Source: Chitinophagaceae bacterium
GTDB lineage: Bacteria; Bacteroidota; Bacteroidia; Chitinophagales; Chitinophagaceae
Direction of reading: 5' to 3'
NCBI GenBank assembly: GCA_025933775.1
Contig: JAICZH010000011.1
Span: 1-47,679 of the forward strand
DNA length: 47,679 bases
A model generated the notes under the pieces. That model was not told where the DNA came from. It did no database searches and saw nothing but the letters and a program-made list of their open reading frames with translations. Below, piece after piece: positions 32,043-40,756 of this stretch (positions within the stretch are counted from its first letter, which is position 1; every line of letters begins with the position of its first letter). Made by a program: the position numbers and the translations under genes.

Positions 32043-32061
32043 CCAGGTTTTGCAAACCTGG
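32043..32061. repeat. Perfect 8-bp palindrome after pyrH
   Basis: CCAGGTTT-TGC-AAACCTGG. It has no T-run behind it, so it is not a standard terminator. It is followed by GAACCTG, which partly repeats the right arm. It may be a small dispersed palindromic repeat. Confidence 0.5.
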
Positions 32062-32151
32062 AACCTGTTATCAAAATACCTGTGAAATTCTGTAGGATGT
32101 AACTCCCAAAAAGTAAGATTATTTTTCATTTATTTTTTAAAAGAATTACTT

Positions 32152-32955
32152 ATGTGGATATGGTGGATGGTATCCCTTCTTATTCTTATAGCCTGTATTA
32201 TATTTGCCTACCGGATGATCGTTAGCTCCTATCAATTTTTACCAGTTGATAAAAGATATTTTTTAGGAAATGGAAAAAACCCGGCAAAAGCCGAAACAGA
32301 ATTATTGCAAAAAGATGCGCTCAAATCGTTAAAAACTCAGGTTCAATCTGTAGAAGATAATAATACATTTTATCAAATTCAACTTTCAAAATTTCAGCAA
32401 CGCCTCAAGATTTTGGAAGAAATGCAACAATCTATTGCGCAACCTGCATTACAAGTAAAAGATGAAGAAGACTGGAAAGAAATGTATTATGAAGAAAATG
32501 AAATAAAAGAAAAACTGGAAAATGAGCTTGACATTACAAAACAAAAACTGGAAGATGCAGAAACAAAATTAAAAGCATCTTCGGAAAATAATTTTAATTC
32601 TATAAGGCTGCAAAGTGATTATGAAAGTAGCCCTCAAGAGCTTCAATGGCTTCGCCGTGAAATTGATATTTTACAAAGCAAGCTCGCCGCAGCAACAGAT
32701 CGTGAAAAAGACCTTGAACAATTATTGATTGCCGAAATAACCGTTCGTGAAAAATATATTGTGCTGCAAAAAGAATATGTGCAGTTGCAAAGTGAAGCAG
32801 ACGAGCTGCGACAAAGAATTGCAGAATTTAGTAAAAAAGATATGAACCTCGAAATGCGTTTGCTCCGCATCAGTGAACTTGAAAGTAAACTTTCTATTTG
32901 CGAACAAGAAAAATTAAAACTTAAATCCCGCCTGGAAAATCATTTATTGGGTTGA
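32152..32955 (+). CDS. Membrane-anchored coiled-coil protein (267 aa)
   Basis: A 267-residue protein. It begins with a membrane anchor (MWIWWMVSLLILIACIIFAYRMI, residues 1-23) and then is almost entirely charged heptad-like sequence from about residue 55 to the end, e.g. LKSLKTQVQSVEDNNTFYQIQLSKFQQRLKILEEM and LQWLRREIDILQSKLAAATDREKDLEQLL. This is an N-terminally anchored long coiled coil facing the cytoplasm or periplasm. I do not recognise a family; coiled coils give misleading similarity. It has no close neighbours. A structural or cell-envelope organising role is possible but not shown. Confidence 0.7.
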   Translation: MWIWWMVSLLILIACIIFAYRMIVSSYQFLPVDKRYFLGNGKNPAKAETELLQKDALKSLKTQVQSVEDNNTFYQIQLSKFQQRLKILEEMQQSIAQPALQVKDEEDWKEMYYEENEIKEKLENELDITKQKLEDAETKLKASSENNFNSIRLQSDYESSPQELQWLRREIDILQSKLAAATDREKDLEQLLIAEITVREKYIVLQKEYVQLQSEADELRQRIAEFSKKDMNLEMRLLRISELESKLSICEQEKLKLKSRLENHLLG

Positions 32956-33130
32956 ATTTTTAATGAATATCGTTTAAGAAATTTTTCTTTCATATCCCAT
33001 CTCAAAAATTTACCCGGCATTTCATTTGCTTTATAAAAAAATTTTTGTTATTTTTCAATACCAATCTATGTTTCACACCGCACGGTATCTCTTGGTATTT
33101 TAATTAAATCACTTTCAAAAACTTTTACTC

Positions 33131-33643
33131 ATGAATTTCTCTACAATGAGCAGGCAACGAAAATTTGTATTGATTGCTGCTGTAATAGGCGTTATCTCTA
33201 TGTTTTTGCCATGGCTTTCCATTCCTTTTTTAGGCAGCGTAAATGGAATGCATGGCAGCGGCATTCTTGTTTTCATTTGCTTTGTAGCCGCCGGCATAAT
33301 TGCATACCTTGGCGATCAGACAAAAAATTTAGATAATACTATGTGGGCAATTACATTGGTAGCCGGAGCAATTGCTTTTCTTCTTGTTTTATATTTTATT
33401 ATAGAAGCATCTGGAAATGGTGTTTTTGGATCTGTAACAGGTTTCGGACTTTATATTAGCGGGCTTACCTCTATTGGCTTACTACTTTCTGCATATCTTC
33501 TGCGCAGCCCTACTGATAATTTAAAAGACGGCTTCAACAGCATGAAAAAAAATATTGAAAGTAAAATTAACACACCCACCTCGTCTGCCAATTCTACTAT
33601 ACCCGATAATAATAAAAGCGCTGAAAATACCCCGACTACATAA
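33131..33643 (+). CDS. Small multi-pass membrane protein (170 aa)
   Basis: A 170-residue protein with four probable membrane helices: FVLIAAVIGVISMFLPWLSI (about residues 12-31), GSGILVFICFVAAGIIAYLG (38-57), MWAITLVAGAIAFLLVLYFII (69-89) and VFGSVTGFGLYISGLTSIGLLLSAYLL (95-121). A hydrophilic tail of about 45 residues rich in Ser, Asn, Thr and Pro follows. The FLPWLSI motif within helix 1 is typical of small membrane proteins of unknown function in many bacteria. The start may be MSRQRK at residue 7. Terminator downstream. Confidence 0.7.
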   Translation: MNFSTMSRQRKFVLIAAVIGVISMFLPWLSIPFLGSVNGMHGSGILVFICFVAAGIIAYLGDQTKNLDNTMWAITLVAGAIAFLLVLYFIIEASGNGVFGSVTGFGLYISGLTSIGLLLSAYLLRSPTDNLKDGFNSMKKNIESKINTPTSSANSTIPDNNKSAENTPTT

Positions 33644-33668
33644 TTGTACATCTTGCTATATTTTATTC

Positions 33669-33700
33669 AAAGCATCTCATAACCGGGATGCTTTTATTTT
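33669..33700 (+). terminator. Rho-independent terminator after the 170-aa membrane protein
   Basis: Eight-base arms AAAGCATC (33669-33676) and GATGCTTT (33687-33694) with a ten-base loop, followed by TATTTT. Confidence 0.75.
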
Positions 33701-33756
33701 TATTCAAAAAAATTAATCATTTTTTTTTTGATTGAATAACTCTCATCTTTCGCTAT

Positions 33757-33764
33757 TACATTTG
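33757..33764 (+). promoter_or_regulatory. Putative -7 element (TACATTTG) of pdxH
   Basis: TACATTTG matches TAnnTTTG and lies 21 bases ahead of the pdxH ATG. TTG occurs at 33732-33734, 22 bases upstream, a plausible distal element. Confidence 0.5.
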
Positions 33765-33785
33765 TATTTGTTTGAATAAAAAATT

Positions 33786-34433
33786 ATGCAAAACGTTATT
33801 GAGCTTGCAAGCATCAGGAAAGAATATCGCTTACAATCGCTTCTCGAAAAAGATGTGAACGCCAACCCTATCAATCAATTTAAAAAATGGTGGCAAGATG
33901 CAATGCATAGTCAGATTGATGAACCCAATGCAATGACACTGGCAACATGCACCCGTGATGGCAAACCTTCTGCACGCATTGTTTTATTAAAAGCAATTAA
34001 ACAAAATGGATTTGTTTTTTTTACAAATTACAATAGCAAAAAAGGTAAACAAATACACGATAATCCTTTTGTATGTCTCGTTTTTTTCTGGAAAGAATTA
34101 GAGAGGCAGGTGCGAATTGAGGGAACAATAAAAAAAATTAGTAAAAAAGAAAGCGATGAATATTTTTCAAAACGACCTGTAGAAAGCCGGATTGGCGCAT
34201 GGAGTTCGCCGCAAAGTAAAGTAATTAAAAATAGAAATGTTCTTGAAAAAGAAGTTTTATTTTTTACTAAAAAATTTCAATCGCAACATATTCCGCGTCC
34301 TGATAACTGGGGGGGATATATATTACAACCAAACTTGGTTGAGTTCTGGCAAGGGCGCCCGGGCAGGCTTCACGACCGTTTACAATATACTATTAAAAAT
34401 AAATTGTGGCACATTGAAAGATTAGCGCCATAA
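33786..34433 (+). CDS. pdxH: Pyridoxamine 5'-phosphate oxidase
   Basis: A 215-residue FMN enzyme that oxidises pyridoxamine/pyridoxine 5'-phosphate to pyridoxal 5'-phosphate. The family signature is complete: NAMTLATCTRDGKPSARIVLLKAIKQNGFVFFTNYNSKKGKQI (about residues 42-84), VCLVFFWKELERQVRIEGT, SRIGAWSSPQS, and the C-terminal WGGYILQPNLVEFWQGRPGRLHDRLQY, which closes the active site with the conserved Arg and His. Length is normal. It ends six bases from the convergent bTHX gene. Confidence 0.97.
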   Translation: MQNVIELASIRKEYRLQSLLEKDVNANPINQFKKWWQDAMHSQIDEPNAMTLATCTRDGKPSARIVLLKAIKQNGFVFFTNYNSKKGKQIHDNPFVCLVFFWKELERQVRIEGTIKKISKKESDEYFSKRPVESRIGAWSSPQSKVIKNRNVLEKEVLFFTKKFQSQHIPRPDNWGGYILQPNLVEFWQGRPGRLHDRLQYTIKNKLWHIERLAP

Positions 34434-34439
34434 CTGAAT

Positions 34440-34556
34440 TTATTTCTGCTCCGCCGGTTTTGTTATTTTTTTTGCGCCTGTTTTTGATGGCCGTTTTTTA
34501 CCAAAAGACCCTTTAAATATTTTTCCTTTTTTTGTTTTTTTATCACCGCGTCCCAT
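34440..34556 (-). CDS. Small ribosomal subunit protein bTHX
   Basis: A 38-residue, very basic protein read on the minus strand from the ATG at 34556: it starts MGRGDKKTKKGKIFKGSFGK, then KRPSKTGAKKITKPAEQK. MGRGDKKTKKGKI...GS.G..RP is the signature of the THX/S31e ribosomal protein known from Thermus and found throughout Bacteroidota, where it sits in the head of the 30S subunit. It is too short for most gene finders. It lies downstream of HU on the same strand, but a terminator-like hairpin separates them. No strong promoter is seen between. Confidence 0.9.
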   Translation of the reverse strand: MGRGDKKTKKGKIFKGSFGKKRPSKTGAKKITKPAEQK

Positions 34557-34617
34557 AAATAATTTTTTTTAAAATGAAAGATTATAATATCAATTGAATA
34601 ATTGCTAAACAAATAAA

Positions 34618-34647
34618 AAAGCAAGATACATCCATGCATCTTGCTTT
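34618..34647 (-). terminator. Rho-independent terminator after the HU gene
   Basis: Ten-base arms AAAGCAAGAT (34618-34627) and ATCTTGCTTT (34638-34647), ten-base loop. On the minus strand it is followed by TTTTTTATTTG. It lies about 20 bases after the HU stop codon and before bTHX. Confidence 0.85.
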
Positions 34648-34665
34648 AAAAAATTTTACCATCAA

Positions 34666-34935
34666 TCAGATTTTCGCTGATAGCTCTTTGCCTGCTTTAA
34701 ATTTAGCTACTTTCTTAGCTTTAATTTTAATAACAGCTCCTGTTTGAGGATTGCGGCCATTGCGGGCAGCTCTTTTGCTTACAGAAAAAGTTCCAAAACC
34801 AACCAGGGTAACTTTGCCGCCTCCCTTTAAAGTTTTAGTAACTGCTTCTACAAAAGAATCTAAAGCGTCATTAGCTTGCGATTTAGTAACGCCTGCATCA
34901 TCGGCCATTTTGGTAATTAGTTCAGCTTTGTTCAT
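34666..34935 (-). CDS. HU family DNA-binding protein
   Basis: An 89-residue nucleoid protein. It starts MNKAELITKMADDAGVTKSQANDALDSFVEAVTKTLKGGGKVTLVGFGTF and contains the DNA-binding arm SVSKRAARNGRNPQTGAVIKIKAKKVAKFKAGKELS, with the RNPQTG tip whose Pro intercalates in DNA. Length and sequence are canonical for a bacterial HU. It has a good promoter upstream on the minus strand and a terminator downstream, so it is a single-gene unit. Confidence 0.97.
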   Translation of the reverse strand: MNKAELITKMADDAGVTKSQANDALDSFVEAVTKTLKGGGKVTLVGFGTFSVSKRAARNGRNPQTGAVIKIKAKKVAKFKAGKELSAKI

Positions 34936-34966
34936 AATAATTTATTTGAGTTTTTTTAAACAGCAA

Positions 34967-34995
34967 CAAATATATAAGGTTTTTGATTGCAACAA
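34967..34995 (-). promoter_or_regulatory. Putative promoter of the HU gene (TTG-N18-TATATTTG)
   Basis: On the minus strand, TTG (34995-34993) is followed after 18 bases by TATATTTG (34974-34967), a full match to the Bacteroidota promoter consensus. The same 18-base spacing occurs at 40618-40646. The leader to the ATG at 34935 would be about 27 bases. Confidence 0.65.
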
Positions 34996-35310
34996 AATTT
35001 TTTATAATTTTTTTTTTGCACTTCTTTTGCCTGAAAACCGCAATTGGCAAAGGTTTTACTTTATATCTTAAAAAAATTATTTCTGAATTATTAAATCTAA
35101 AACTCCAAAATCAAGGACAGGCAAGCATTCCAGCAATATTTTAAAAACCTTTACCACAAAGGATTTGCGTGAAATTACTTTTTTTTAAAAGACAATCCAA
35201 TCCATAAAATAATATGCACTTTTAATGCACACTGCTTAAAAAGTGCGCTCAATAAACAATTAAATTCATTGCCCTCCTTTCTTTATCAGTTATTATTTTT
35301 TGTAAAAAAA

Positions 35311-36867
35311 TTAGTTTCTATGCTGGCTGTTCAAATATTTTTTATGAATAATTTCTTCCATAGAAGTTTCGTACACTTTGCTTTCAACCCACGATATTAT
35401 ATCGAGGTAAGCAAATGAACGGGTTTCAAAACGATTCTTTTCCAAATGTTTTATTTTATTTAAAAATTCTTTTAATTCGGGTTTCAATTGTTTTGCATCC
35501 AGCTTAAATGAGTGGCGCAAAAAACTAAATATCTCTTCTTCTACCACAGTGAGTGTTTTCATTTTTGCCATAAACCGATAAACGGATTTTATTAATGAAT
35601 CTAATATTTCATCGTTGCCAATTTCATAATGGCAAAGCAAATGCATCAATCTTGCATAGCATTGCAAATCGTTGCGAAGGCCGGTTTGATTATCATGAAT
35701 TATTTTGAGTAAATAATCAATGGCTTTATTATAATTTCCTGCACCAAAAAAAAGCGAAGCGATTTTATAATTAAAAACTAAGATGCGATGGCTGTCCACG
35801 AAAATGACATACTCTTTTAATTTTGCTTCAATCTCAGGTATTACAGCAAGGCCTTTGGTAAATTCGCCCTGCATCAAAAACTGGTTGATGCGTGCGCTGT
35901 TAATATAAATAGAAGTATGGGTGCGAAAATTGTCATATTGATTGGCGACAAATGTCTTAGCAAATGCTTCAAATTTCTGCAACGTTATTTTAAATTGATA
36001 AAAATTGCGAAGATCAAAATGTGCATTTAATAAGGTATGCATTCCTTTTATGTAATGACCTGTTTCCACCGCAATCATTACAGGATTTTCTGTAAAAAGA
36101 TTTATCCATTTTTGGCTGTACCGGTAGTACATTAAAAAATCCTGGCGAATAAATGCATACCAGCAATAGCTTTGATACAAATATAACTTTTCATAAAAAC
36201 CATATATCGCATTGGCATTATGCGGAATGGAATTTTTAAAAAAATGACGTACATCTTTTTCATCTTCTTTATTGCGTGCATGGCCATTTTTTATATACCA
36301 TCTGTAAAGAAGCAATGCAAGATTTGATAAACGCGTAACCCGATCAATATGTTCGCTGATGAAAAGAGCTTCCTCTGCTATCATCTCTGTTTTCTCAAGC
36401 GTACTGCGTGTTATATGCAATGTTTCAATTTTCTTTTCAAGCGAAATTGCCTGTACCAAAAAATTCATTTTTTGGTTAGCCTTTGCCAGTTCTTTTGCTT
36501 TTTCAAGTATGTGAAGGCTTTGTATTTTCAAGCCTTTATTATAAAGTAATCGTGCATTATCAAGATGCTCACTCAATTTCAAATCTATATTATCGTTTGT
36601 TTTTAAAAGACGCAGGCTGGCCAATAATTGTTTATATAAATGCGTTTTTAAATTAGCTAATTGTGGCTTTGTAAAATCGCGGAGATTTTTTAAAAGTTGT
36701 TTTTCATCATATTCGGATTGTTTGTCCAATGCATCAAAAAGCCGGATGATTTTGAGATCTTCTTTTGCAGAACTTCGTTTTATATAAAGTTTAAAATGTC
36801 TTTTTTCAGATTTTTCTAAAGATTGGATTAGTTGAAATAATGTATCGGAAACAAGGTTGGACATCAT
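35311..36867 (-). CDS. Conserved hypothetical helical-repeat protein (518 aa)
   Basis: A 518-residue soluble protein with no signal peptide or membrane segment. It opens MMSNLVSDTLFQLIQSLEKSEKRHFKLYIKRSSAKEDLKIIRLFDAL and continues as alpha-helices throughout, with TPR-like pairs (NARLLYNKGLKIQSLHILEKAKELAK, YNKAIDYLLKIIHDNQTGLRNDLQCYARLMHLLCHYEIGND). The N-terminal EKSEKRHFKLY segment is, to my memory, typical of a Bacteroidota-specific family without known function. Helical repeats usually serve as protein-protein scaffolds. It is monocistronic. Either of the two adjacent ATG codons could be the start. Confidence 0.75.
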   Translation of the reverse strand: MMSNLVSDTLFQLIQSLEKSEKRHFKLYIKRSSAKEDLKIIRLFDALDKQSEYDEKQLLKNLRDFTKPQLANLKTHLYKQLLASLRLLKTNDNIDLKLSEHLDNARLLYNKGLKIQSLHILEKAKELAKANQKMNFLVQAISLEKKIETLHITRSTLEKTEMIAEEALFISEHIDRVTRLSNLALLLYRWYIKNGHARNKEDEKDVRHFFKNSIPHNANAIYGFYEKLYLYQSYCWYAFIRQDFLMYYRYSQKWINLFTENPVMIAVETGHYIKGMHTLLNAHFDLRNFYQFKITLQKFEAFAKTFVANQYDNFRTHTSIYINSARINQFLMQGEFTKGLAVIPEIEAKLKEYVIFVDSHRILVFNYKIASLFFGAGNYNKAIDYLLKIIHDNQTGLRNDLQCYARLMHLLCHYEIGNDEILDSLIKSVYRFMAKMKTLTVVEEEIFSFLRHSFKLDAKQLKPELKEFLNKIKHLEKNRFETRSFAYLDIISWVESKVYETSMEEIIHKKYLNSQHRN

Positions 36868-37206
36868 GCAATTTTTTTACTGAAACTCCATCCTGCAAAG
36901 GATTTTGGAATAAAAAAACTTTTCTGAGATTGTATAACAGGTTATAAAATGATTGGTTTCGATTAACATCTCAGCGTATGTTTGTTAGGCAATTGAAACA
37001 ATAAAGATATAAAGGAATTATTAAGGCAACTTTTAATAAGGGGTTTCAATGCAAGCTGTGAAATCAGCGCAACTTCAATAGTTAAAAATTCTCATATCAA
37101 GCAATCGTAAAAGGCCGTCTTGTTTCTACAGGAGGGCCTGTTTTTTGAGAAGACGAAAATAATCATTATAAATTATTAACAAAATTTTTATTCTTATTAA
37201 GCGTCC
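36868..37206. other. Non-coding gap of 339 bases with nested inverted repeats
   Basis: No supported gene. Outer arms ATTGAAAC (36992-36999) and GTTTCAAT (37043-37050) enclose inner arms TTATTAA (37018-37024) and TTAATAA (37033-37039). A separate hairpin lies at 37112-37139. The upstream part should hold the promoter of the 518-aa protein gene, but I see no clear TAnnTTTG on the minus strand. Confidence 0.4.
37112..37139 (-). terminator. Hairpin, possible terminator of the DUF1697 gene
   Basis: AGGCCGTCTT (37112-37121) pairs with AGGAGGGCCT (37130-37139) with one mismatch and one wobble. On the plus strand it is followed by GTTTTTT, on the minus strand by TTTTACG. It lies about 70 bases past the DUF1697 stop codon, so it may end that transcript; the longer T-run on the other strand leaves the orientation uncertain. 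Confidence 0.4.
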
Positions 37207-37737
37207 TTAGATTGTTGCTAATTTAATGATTGTATTCCAGTTTCTTGTTGTAACATTTTTGCCAAATTCATGTTCAATAAATGCCATTGCTTTTACTGAT
37301 TCGGAAGTTAGCAAAGTTAACGCTGAAAAAGCTTCCCGTTTTGTTTTGCTTAAAATATGAAAATCTTTTCCGGGTGAAGTATAAGGAAGTTTTAATTTAC
37401 TTTTTTCATTTTCCGGGAGAAGCGTAATGTACAAACGCGTGTGCTTTTCTATGGTAATTTTTTTAAAAGGATTCAGTCCAATAATTTTTTCAATTTCGGC
37501 AAATGTGCGAATGATAATTTTACTTTCAAAACCAAACTTACTTTTAAAATTACTTTCAACTTTTTTTATCAAATCTTCTTCAGCAGTTTCTTTTGTTTCA
37601 AAAACAACGTTTCCTGAATTTAAAAGTGTTTTTATATTTTTAAAACCTAAAGTTTCCAAAAACACTTTTAATTCCGTCATAGAAATTTTTTTATTGCCGC
37701 CCACGTTAATGCCTCGCAGAAATAATGCATATTTCAT
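37207..37737 (-). CDS. DUF1697 domain protein
   Basis: A 176-residue protein of the DUF1697 family, seen by MKYALFLRGINVGGNKKISMTELKVFLETLGFKNIKTLLNSGNVVFET (residues 1-48), the family hallmark. The ARLYITLLPE-type strand appears as TRLYITLLPENEKSK, and the end FGKNVTTRNWNTIIKLATI is also typical. The family is widespread in bacteria and has no established function. It lies 47 bases after alaS on the same strand and could be transcribed with it. Confidence 0.9.
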   Translation of the reverse strand: MKYALFLRGINVGGNKKISMTELKVFLETLGFKNIKTLLNSGNVVFETKETAEEDLIKKVESNFKSKFGFESKIIIRTFAEIEKIIGLNPFKKITIEKHTRLYITLLPENEKSKLKLPYTSPGKDFHILSKTKREAFSALTLLTSESVKAMAFIEHEFGKNVTTRNWNTIIKLATI

Positions 37738-37783
37738 CTTCGCTTTATTTTTAAAGATTAATTTTTCCTGATTGAATTATCAT

Positions 37784-40591
37784 TTATAAAAATGATTTTA
37801 CTTTTTCAATAACTGCTGAAAGCTTTGATGCGTCCTGTCCTCCAGCTGTTGCCAATGTTTTTTGTCCACCACCCCCACCCTTAATCAACGGCGCAATATT
37901 TTCTTTAATTATTTTTGATGCATCCAAATTTTTATCAGCAGCCACAGTGTCATCAAGCATTAAAGCAACATGTGGCTTACCTTCAATAGTACTTGCTAAA
38001 ACGATTACATAATTCTTCATCCGATAATTATCGGATTCATTTTTTAATAAAAAGCAAATCTTCTTTAAAGACTCAACATTAAAAACATCAACAACTTTTC
38101 CAATAAAATTTATTCCATTTATTGTTTCCACTTGCTGCAAAAGATCATTCTTTAATAAAGCAAGCTGTTTTGTTTCAAACCTTTCAGATTGCTTTTTTAA
38201 TTCACCGTTTTCATTGATAAGATTATCTATCGCTTTAAAAATATCTTTTGGATTTTTTAGACTTTGGCGAATATTATGGATTAAGTTAAATTCTTTTTGC
38301 ACATAATCTTCGGCAGCCTTACCACTCAATGCTTCAATGCGCCGGATACCTGCTCCCACAGCCGTTTCTGCAATTATTTTAAAAAATCCTATCTCACCTG
38401 TATTGCCAACATGTGTTCCGCCGCAAAGTTCAACTGAATAATCCGGATCAATAGTTACCACACGAACGGTATCGCCATATTTTTCGCCAAACAATGCCAT
38501 TGCACCGGTTTTCAACGCTTCTTCTTTTGGTAAAAATTGTATTATAACGGGAACGCATAAACGAATTTTTTCATTCACGATGGTTTCTATTTTTTTTATT
38601 TCACCATCGGTAAGTTTTGCAAAATGAGAAAAATCGAAACGCAAATATTCATCATTGACAAGACTGCCTTTTTGCGCAACATGATTGCCTAAAACCTGCC
38701 GCAACGCTGCATGAAGCAAATGCGTAGCGCTGTGGTGAATGGCAGTTTTTTTTCTTTTATCTAAATCAATTTTAGCAATAACTTTTGTTTCAACATTTGT
38801 TGGAAGTTTTTCAATAAAATGAATGATAAGATCATTTTCTTTTTTAGTATCTACAACCGGAATTTTTTCTTCATCAAAAAACAAAACCCCTGTATCGCCC
38901 ACCTGGCCGCCACTTTCAGCATAAAAAGGAGTAACATCTAAAACAATTTGATACAACTGTTTCCCCTGCGATTTCGTTTTCCGGTATTTTAAAACTTTAC
39001 TTTCAGTTTTAGAATTTTCATAACCAACAAATTTTGAAGAACCATTTTCATTTATGGTTATCCAATCTTCTGCATCAATAAAGCTTGCTGCGCGTGAACG
39101 ATTTTTTTGAAGTTGCATTTCTTTTTCAAAACCTGCTTCATCAACCGTAAATCCATATTCTGCAACTATTAATTTTGTTAGATCTAAAGGAAATCCATAA
39201 GTATCACTTAACTCAAAAGCGAATTTTCCATCTATCTCTTTAATTTTTTTTATTTCATCTTTTAAATTGTGAAGCTTCATTAATTTATTTTGGATATAAA
39301 TATTAAGCTTTAAAAGTCCAACTCCTAACGTGCGTAAAAAAGCCTCTTCTTCTTCCTTAACAACTTTTGTAATAAAATCTTTCTGTGCATTCAGTTCAGG
39401 AAAAACATTTTCAAACTGCCCCGCAATAACAAAAACCAATTGATGTAGCAAAGGAAATTTATAATCTAAATAAGAATAATAATAACGAACAGCCCTTCGT
39501 AAAATTCGGCGAATAACGTAACCTGCGCCGGTATTTGATGGTAATTGTCCATCAGCAATAGTAAAACAAATTGCTCTTATATGATCTGCAATTACTCTAA
39601 AGGCCACTGCTGTCTTTACAATTTTAGGTAGTCCAATTTCAGCGGCTTTTGCAATTTCAGTTTGTAAAAAAGCTATTTGAATATCTTCTCCATAAGACTT
39701 TAAATCGATTTCATTCGAGTTAACTTTTATCAAAGAAGATGTATCAGATATATATTTTTTACCCGTTATTTTTTCTATTGCTGCAATCGTTCCGGTAAAA
39801 ATATCCGTATCGTAATTGCTTTGTTTATTTTGTAAAACTCTTACCAATCTTTCAAAACCCATTCCCGTATCTACATGCTTTGCTGGCAAGGGTTCCAGGC
39901 TTCCGTCTTTTTTACGGTTGTACTGAATAAATACAATATTCCATATTTCTATTACCTGGGGATCGTCATTATTTATCAAGGTTTTTCCATCAACTTTTTT
40001 TCTTTCATCGTCTGTTCTGCTATCATAATGTATTTCAGAAGAAGGGCCACAGGGGCCGCTATCACCCATTTCCCAAAAGTTATCTTTTTTATTTCCCAAA
40101 AGAATTCTTTCTTCATCAATCCATTTTTTCCATTCATTGTACGCTTCTTCATCTTTTAATAAATTTTCTTTTTTATCGCCTTTAAAAACGGTTACGTATA
40201 AACGATCTTTATCCATTTTAAAAACTTCCGTTAATAATTCCCAAGCCCATGCAATCGCTTCTTTTTTAAAATAGGGCGATGCATTTCCTTCACCATTGCC
40301 AAAGCTCCAGTTGCCAAGCATTTCAAACATTGTGTGGTGATACGTATCCACACCTACTTCTTCCAAATCATTATGCTTGCCGCTTACTCGTAAACATTTT
40401 TGCGTATCGGCAACTCGTGTATAAGCAGGTTTTTTATTTCCTAAAAAATAATCTTTGAATTGATTCATTCCTGCATTGGTAAACATCAATGTAGGATCGT
40501 GTTTAATTACAATAGGTGCAGAAGGAACGATTACGTGCTCTTTCGATTTAAAAAAATCAAAAAAAATTTGTCGTATTGCTTCGCTTTGCAT
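37784..40591 (-). CDS. alaS: Alanyl-tRNA synthetase
   Basis: A 935-residue class II synthetase with editing function. The catalytic core holds MLGNWSFGNGEGNASPYFKKEAIAWAWELL and DSGPCGPSSEIHYD. The editing domain has the zinc-binding HHSATHLLHAAL (about residues 615-626) and LCGGTHVGNTGEIGFFKI (about 721-738). The C-terminal DHHA1 domain ends with IAPLIKGGGGGQKTLATAGGQDASKLSAVIEKVKSFL. It is somewhat longer than the 876 residues of the Escherichia coli enzyme, as is usual in this phylum. The start MQSEAIRQIFFDFFKSKEH is the family start. Confidence 0.98.
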   Translation of the reverse strand: MQSEAIRQIFFDFFKSKEHVIVPSAPIVIKHDPTLMFTNAGMNQFKDYFLGNKKPAYTRVADTQKCLRVSGKHNDLEEVGVDTYHHTMFEMLGNWSFGNGEGNASPYFKKEAIAWAWELLTEVFKMDKDRLYVTVFKGDKKENLLKDEEAYNEWKKWIDEERILLGNKKDNFWEMGDSGPCGPSSEIHYDSRTDDERKKVDGKTLINNDDPQVIEIWNIVFIQYNRKKDGSLEPLPAKHVDTGMGFERLVRVLQNKQSNYDTDIFTGTIAAIEKITGKKYISDTSSLIKVNSNEIDLKSYGEDIQIAFLQTEIAKAAEIGLPKIVKTAVAFRVIADHIRAICFTIADGQLPSNTGAGYVIRRILRRAVRYYYSYLDYKFPLLHQLVFVIAGQFENVFPELNAQKDFITKVVKEEEEAFLRTLGVGLLKLNIYIQNKLMKLHNLKDEIKKIKEIDGKFAFELSDTYGFPLDLTKLIVAEYGFTVDEAGFEKEMQLQKNRSRAASFIDAEDWITINENGSSKFVGYENSKTESKVLKYRKTKSQGKQLYQIVLDVTPFYAESGGQVGDTGVLFFDEEKIPVVDTKKENDLIIHFIEKLPTNVETKVIAKIDLDKRKKTAIHHSATHLLHAALRQVLGNHVAQKGSLVNDEYLRFDFSHFAKLTDGEIKKIETIVNEKIRLCVPVIIQFLPKEEALKTGAMALFGEKYGDTVRVVTIDPDYSVELCGGTHVGNTGEIGFFKIIAETAVGAGIRRIEALSGKAAEDYVQKEFNLIHNIRQSLKNPKDIFKAIDNLINENGELKKQSERFETKQLALLKNDLLQQVETINGINFIGKVVDVFNVESLKKICFLLKNESDNYRMKNYVIVLASTIEGKPHVALMLDDTVAADKNLDASKIIKENIAPLIKGGGGGQKTLATAGGQDASKLSAVIEKVKSFL

Positions 40592-40617
40592 CGTGCCGGG
40601 TTTAATTTTTTTTAAGA

Positions 40618-40646
40618 TTGAATTGTATATTATGAACTTATCTTTG
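40618..40646 (+). promoter_or_regulatory. Putative promoter of the M23 peptidase operon (TTG-N18-TATCTTTG)
   Basis: TTG at 40618-40620 and TATCTTTG at 40639-40646, 18 bases apart, match the Bacteroidota consensus. The leader to the GTG start at 40757 would be about 105 bases, longer than for the other promoters here. Confidence 0.6.
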
Positions 40647-40756
40647 TTTGTTCAGAAAAAAATAAGATGGCAAAGGTATTTTGTTTGATGCATTTATAAA
40701 AAGATAGGCCTTAAAAAAATAATAGAACAAATGCATTCATCAATTTTTTTAAAAAG

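Noticed and set aside
36992-37050. Nested inverted repeats ATTGAAAC/GTTTCAAT and TTATTAA/TTAATAA, considered as a regulatory RNA.
   Set aside because: The arms are short, AT-rich and asymmetrically spaced, and no promoter or terminator pair frames them.
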